64,000 bases of DNA from Ecdyonurus torrentis (taxonomy: Eukaryota > Arthropoda > Insecta > Ephemeroptera > Heptageniidae): contig OX439127.1 in NCBI GenBank assembly GCA_949318235.1, forward strand, positions 9,626,694 to 9,690,693. The letters run 5' to 3'. Made by a program: the position numbers and the translations under genes. Below, in pieces: positions 58,719 through 64,000 of the stretch (positions are counted from its first letter, which is position 1; the number at the start of each line of letters is the position of its first letter). The notes beneath the pieces are model-generated. The model saw nothing but the letters and a program-made list of their open reading frames with translations, was not told the origin of the DNA and ran no database searches.

Positions 58719-61665
58719 TAAATGAATGGAAAAAAAAAAACTGTAACAACCATGTTGCAACTAGATGAATTTCTCAGTGGTATTATTAGTGATTATATAA
58801 TGAATCTTTTTGCCTCACATGGAAGATTTCAGAATTGTTCATTTAAAAAAAAAAAAAGTTCAAATAATAAAAGAGCTAAAACTGAAACAATCCATTATAG
58901 CAAATAGATGATTTACTCACAGGTATCATTAGTGATTATTAAGTCTTATTGCTTCATAGAATGTTGCAGAATTTTAAATTACTTGTTATTATAAGTTAAA
59001 AAAAAAAGCATTAACAAATAAAGATAATATTAGACACTGAAACCATTCATATAGCAACTAGATAATTTTATCACTGCTATCATTAGTGAATATTAATCTT
59101 ATTGTCCCTTCATAAAAGATTTTAGAATTTTAAAATAAAAATATTAAATGATAAAAAATATATAAACTGAAACATTCTATATAGCAACTAGATAAATTTT
59201 TCACTGGTATCATTAGTGATTAATTCATCATATAGCTTTATTGAATATCTCAGAAAAGTTAATATTAAAAAAAAAAAAAAAAAAAATGTTTATATGATGG
59301 TGAAAAAACCCTGAAACTATCCATATAGCAAAAAGATAATCTACTCACAGGTATCATTAGTGATGAAGGAATCTTATTGCTTTATGGAACATATCAGAAT
59401 TGTAAATTATAAAAAATAAAAAATTTATGAAGAGAAAATAAAAACTGAAACAATCCATATTACAACTACATTAATTACGCACTGGTATAATTAGTGATTA
59501 ATAAAAATGATTTAACATTTATTAAAATTAAAAAAATAAATAAATAAATAAAAAAAGGGTTTAAACTGAATCAATCCATATAGCAAATAGACGATTTTCT
59601 CACTGGTATCATTAGTGATTATTAAGTCTTATTGCTTCATAGAATATACCAGGAATTTATTAAAATTGTTGAAATAATTATAAAAAAAAATTAATAAGTG
59701 AATAAAAAAAAAACACTGGAATAATCTATATAGCAACTAGATAATTTTCTCACTGGTATCATTAGTGATTAATGAATCTTATTGCTGCATAGATCATTTA
59801 AGAGATGTAATTTATAAAAAAAAAAAAGGATAAATGAATAGAAAATAAAAAAAACTGAAACAACCATGTTGCAACTAGATGAATTTCTCAGTGGTATTAT
59901 TAGTGATTATATAATGAATCTTTTTGCCTCACATGGAAGATTTCAAAATTGCTAATATTAAAAAAAAAAAAAAAAAAAAAAAGTTCAAATGATAAAGAGC
60001 TAAAACTGAAACAATCCATATAGCAAATAGATGAGTTACTCACAGGTATCATTAGTGATTATCAAGTCTTATTGCTTCATAGAATGTTGCAGAATTGTAA
60101 TTTAACTTGTTATTATAAGTTTAAAAATAAAAAAAAAATTAAAAAAAAAACATTAACAAATAAAGAAAATATTTGACACTGAAACCATTCATATAGCAAC
60201 TAGATAATTTTATCACTGCTATCATTAGTGAATATTAATCTTATTGTCCCTTCATAAAAGATTTTAGAATTTTAAAATAAAAATATTAAATGATTGAAAA
60301 TCTATAAACTGAAACTTTCTATATAGCAACTAGATGAATTTTTCACTGGTATCATTAGTGATTAATTCATCATATAGCTTTATTGAATATCTCAGAAAAG
60401 TTAATATTAAAAAAAAAAAAAAATGTTTATATGATAGTGAAAAAAACCTGAAACTATCCATATAGCAAAAAGATAATCTACTCACAGGTATCATTAGTGA
60501 TGAAGGAATCTTATTGCTTTATGGAACATATCAGAATTGTAAATTATAAAAAATAAAAAATATATGAAGAGAAAATAAAAACTGAAACAATCCATATTAC
60601 AACTACATTAATTACGCACTGGTATAATTAATGACTAATAAAAAAGATTTAAGATTTATTAAAATAAAAAAAATAAATAAATAAATAAAAGAAAGGGTTT
60701 AAACTGAAACAATCCATATATCAAATAGACGATTTTCTCACTGGTATCATTAGTGATTATCAAGTCTTATTGCTTTATAGAATATCCCAGGAACTTATTA
60801 AAATTGTGAAAATAATTAAAAAAAAATGTTTAGTAAGTGAATAAAATTTAGACATTGAAACAATCTATATAGCAACTAGATAATTTTCTCACTGGTATCA
60901 TTAGTGATTAATGAATCTTATTGCTTCATAGATCATATAAGAAATATAATTTATAAAAAAAAAAGAATAAATGAATAGAAAATAGAAAAAACTGAAACAA
61001 CCATGTTGCAACTAGATTAATTTCTCAGTGGTATTATTAGTGATTATATAATGAATCTTTTTGCCTCACATGGAAGATTTCAGAATTGTTAATTGAAAAA
61101 AAAAAAAAAGTTCAAATGATAAAGGAGCTAAAACTGAAACAATCCATATAGCAAATAGATTATTTACTCACAGGTATCATTAGAGATTATCAAGTCTTAT
61201 TGCTTCATAGAATGTTGCAGAATTTTAATTTAACTTGTTATTATAAGTTAAAAAATAAAAGAATTAACAAATAAAGATAATATTAGACACTGAAACCATT
61301 CATATAGCAACTAGATAATTTTATCACTGCTATCATTAGTGAATATTAATCTTATTGTCCCTTCATAAAAGATTTTAGAATTTTAAAATAAAAATATTAA
61401 ATGATAGAAAATATATAAACTGAAATATTCTATATAGCAACTAGATAAATTTTTCACTGGTATCATTAGTGATTAATTCATCATATAGCTTTATTGAATA
61501 TCTCAGAAAAGTTAATAAAAAAAAATAAAAAAAATGTTTATATGATTGTGAAAACCCCCTGAAACTATCCATATAGCAAAAAGATAATCTTCTCACAGGT
61601 ATCATTAGTGATTAAGGAATCTTATTGCTTTATGGAACATATCAGAATTGTAAATTATAATAAAA

Positions 61666-61667
<2 letters not shown>

Positions 61668-61754
<87 letters not shown>
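61668..61754. repeat. (TA)n at G/H junction of the array
   Basis: About 87 bp of TA after monomer G. Confidence 0.95.
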
Positions 61755-61757
<3 letters not shown>

Positions 61758-61990
61758 GAGGAAATAAAAACTGAAACAATTCATATTACAACTATATTAA
61801 TTACGCACTGGTATAATTAATTATTAATAAAAAAGATTTAGGATTTATTAAATTAAAAAAATTAATAAATAAATAAATGGTTTAAACTGAAACAATCCAT
61901 ATAGCAAATAGACGATTTTCTCACTGGTATCATTAGTGATTAAGGAATCTTATTGCTTTATGGAACATATCAGAATTGTTAATTATTAAA

Positions 61991-61992
<2 letters not shown>

Positions 61993-62058
<66 letters not shown>

Positions 62059-62110
62059 ATATATATATAAATATATATATAAATATATATATATCTATAT
62101 ATATATATGA
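61993..62110. repeat. (TA)n at hybrid A/G to H junction
   Basis: About 118 bp of TA with TTTATA/AAATA/CTATA interruptions, following a recombinant monomer with an A head and a G tail. Confidence 0.95.
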
Positions 62111-63664
62111 AGAGAAAATAAAAACTGAAACAATCCATATTACAACTACATTAATTACGCACTGGTATAATTAATGATTAATAAAAAATATTTAAGATTT
62201 ATTAAAATTAAAAAAATTAATAAATGGTTTAAACTGAAACAATCCATATAGCAAATAGACGATTTTCTCACTGGTATCATTAGTGATTATCAAGTCTTAT
62301 TGCTTCATAGAATATACCAGGAATTTATTAAAATTGTTGAAATAATTATAAAAAAAAAATTTAATAAGTGAATAAAAAGTAAACACTGAAACAATCTATA
62401 TAGCAACTAGATAATTTTCTCACTGGTATCATTAGTGATTAATGAATCTTATTGCTTCATAGATCATATCAGAAATGTAAATTATCAAAAAAAAAAAAGA
62501 AAAAAAAAGTATAAATGAATAGAAAAAAAAACTGAAACAACCTTGTTGCAACTAGATGAATTTCTCAGTGGTATTATTAGTGATTATATAATGAATCTTT
62601 TTGCCTCACATGGAAGATTTCAGAATTGTTAATTTAAAAAAAAAAAAAAAAAAAAACTTCAAATGATAAAAGAGCTAAAACTGAAACAATCCATATAGCA
62701 AATAGATGATTTACTCACAGGTATCATTAGTGATTATCAAGTCTTATTGCTTCATAGAATGTTGCAGAATTTTAATTTAACTTGTTATTATAAGTTTAAA
62801 AAAAAAAACTTTAACAAATAAAGATAATATTAGACACTGAAACCATTCATATAGCAACTAGATAATTTTATCACTGCTATCATTAGTGAATATTAATCTT
62901 ATTGCCCCTTCATAAAAGATTTTAGAATTTTAAAATAAAAATATTAAATGATAGAAAATATATAAACTGAAACATTCTATATAGCAACTAGATGAATTTT
63001 TCACTGGTATCATTAGTGATTAATTCATCATATAGCTTTATTGAATATCTCAGAAAAGTTAATATTAAAAAAAAAAAAAAAATGTTTATATGATAGTGAA
63101 AAAACCCTGAAACTATCCATATAGCAAAAAGATAATCTTCTCACAGGTATCATTAGTGATTAATGAATCTTATTGCTTTATGGAACATATCAGAATTGTA
63201 AATTATAAAAAATAAAAAATATATATATTATATGAAGAGAAAATAAAAACCGAAACAATCCATATTACAATTACATTAATTACGCACTGGTATAATTAGT
63301 GATTAATAAAAATGATTTAAGATTTATTAAAATTAAAAAAATAAATAAAATAAGAGTTAAACTGAAACAATCTATATATCAAATAGATAATTTTCTCACT
63401 TGTATCATTAGTGATTATCAAATCTTATTGCTTCATAGAATATCTCAGGAATTTAATGAAATTGTTAAATAAGTGAATAATATATTAAATACTGAAATAA
63501 TCTAAATAGGAAATAGATGATTTTTTCAATAGTATCATTACTGATTATCAAGTCTTATTTCTTCATACAATGTTGCAGAGTTTTAATTTAACTTATTTAA
63601 ATTAAGTTTCAAAATAATAATAATAATAATAATAATTGAAGAGAATATCAAACACTGAAACCAT

Positions 63665-64000
63665 CGATTTCATTGGATTTGGTCCCCAAAATCAGAAACA
63701 TGCATACCTTTTTTCATTTTTATGCAATGGATCCTAAAGTATATTGCTCAATATTATATAAAATGTGCCTGACAATATATAATCTAAATAGCGCTGCTAC
63801 AGAAAATAACGCATATTAAATAAGCTAATTAAAAAAATGTGATGTGTGCGGGGAACATGAGTATAGTAATTACTAATTACATAATCGAGTTAAATAACAA
63901 ATAAAATTTAATTAAGTGCCTTTGTTCCATATACCAAATAAATTACAAATATTTTGAGAATATTGCATGTTTTTTAATGCTAAAATTTTTTAATGCTAAG
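63665..64000. other. AT-rich flank of the satellite array
   Basis: The monomer pattern stops at about 63660. The last ~340 bp contain no monomer words, ORF or recognised element. Confidence 0.6.

Larger units (their letters stand above)
55740..63360. repeat. Eight-monomer higher-order repeat block (A-H)
   Basis: Types are told apart by diagnostic words: A AATAGACGATTTTC; B GATTAATGAATC...GATCATATCAGAAAT; C CAACCATGTTGCAACTAG, TTTTTGCCTCACATGG; D AATAGATGATTTACTCAC, GTTGCAGAATTTTAAT; E GAAACCATTCATATAGC, TTGTCCCTTCATAAAAG; F GATTAATTCATCATATAGC; G CTGAAACTATCC, TTTATGGAACATATC; H CCATATTACAACTACATTAA. Successive C monomers start near 56045, 57675, 58740, 59855, 60990 and 62530, so the unit is ~1.07-1.14 kb. 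Two intervals are enlarged by internal duplication. Confidence 0.88.
53350..63660. repeat. Satellite-like tandem array with higher-order repeat structure
   Basis: About 70 monomers (hand count) of roughly 110-190, mostly 140-160 bp follow one another head to tail. Each has the same plan: CTGAAACAATCCATATAGCA, then ACTAGATGATTTTC, the core TCACTGGTATCATTAGTGAT, then AATCTTATTGCTTCATAG, a TCAGAATT word and an A-rich linker of variable length. At the left (53350-55700) monomers are diverged and unordered. From about 55740 eight monomer types recur in the order A-H. The rightmost monomers (63360-63660) are degenerate again. Short ORFs inside (55956, 58722, 61608) are incidental. The array lies upstream of cos. 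Confidence 0.95.

Noticed and set aside
53350..63660. CRISPR-like reading of the regularly repeated 20-bp core with variable sequence between
   Set aside because: The sequence between cores is also repetitive, monomers are ~150 bp, and the genome is eukaryotic; this is a satellite-type tandem repeat.

Overview
The window looks like arthropod, probably insect, nuclear DNA. It is very AT-rich, full of long (TA)n, (GA/TC)n and poly-A/T tracts, has introns with GT-AG borders, and carries two recognisable animal genes, both on the minus strand. I could not pin down the species. I see no rRNA, tRNA, CRISPR or intact transposase gene.

Layout. 1-18753 is read as the downstream intron of a Onecut transcription-factor gene: AT-rich DNA with microsatellites, several islands of less AT-rich sequence, and a near-perfect 413-bp palindrome at 15104-15516. 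18754-20392 is the large first coding exon of onecut, which carries the CUT domain; the homeodomain exon is not seen and probably lies beyond position 1. 21483-21824 (+) is an unrecognised 113-codon ORF with a well-placed TATA box, divergent from onecut. 21825-37657 is intergenic, with microsatellites and non-autonomous DNA-transposon remnants, including a ~1.4-kb hAT-like element.

37658-52936 (minus) is a 19-exon kinesin gene. Hand splicing keeps all phases consistent and gives a protein of about 1147 residues. It has an N-terminal motor with altered nucleotide-binding motifs, an acidic linker and a long coiled coil, which best fits the Costal-2/KIF7/KIF27 branch (Hedgehog pathway scaffold). 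Its introns are packed with fold-back (inverted-repeat) elements of many families, some nested and several present in multiple copies.

53350-63660 is a tandem array of roughly 140-160-bp monomers (about 70 by hand count). From about 55.7 kb rightward the monomers are arranged as an eight-type higher-order repeat (A-H, about 1.1 kb). Its register is interrupted by readable duplications, fusions and deletions, and a (TA)n microsatellite of variable length sits at the same place after monomer G. The array begins about 400 bp upstream of the kinesin start codon. It is the most unusual structure in the window.

All coordinates, splice sites and repeat boundaries were read by eye. No database search or computation was run.
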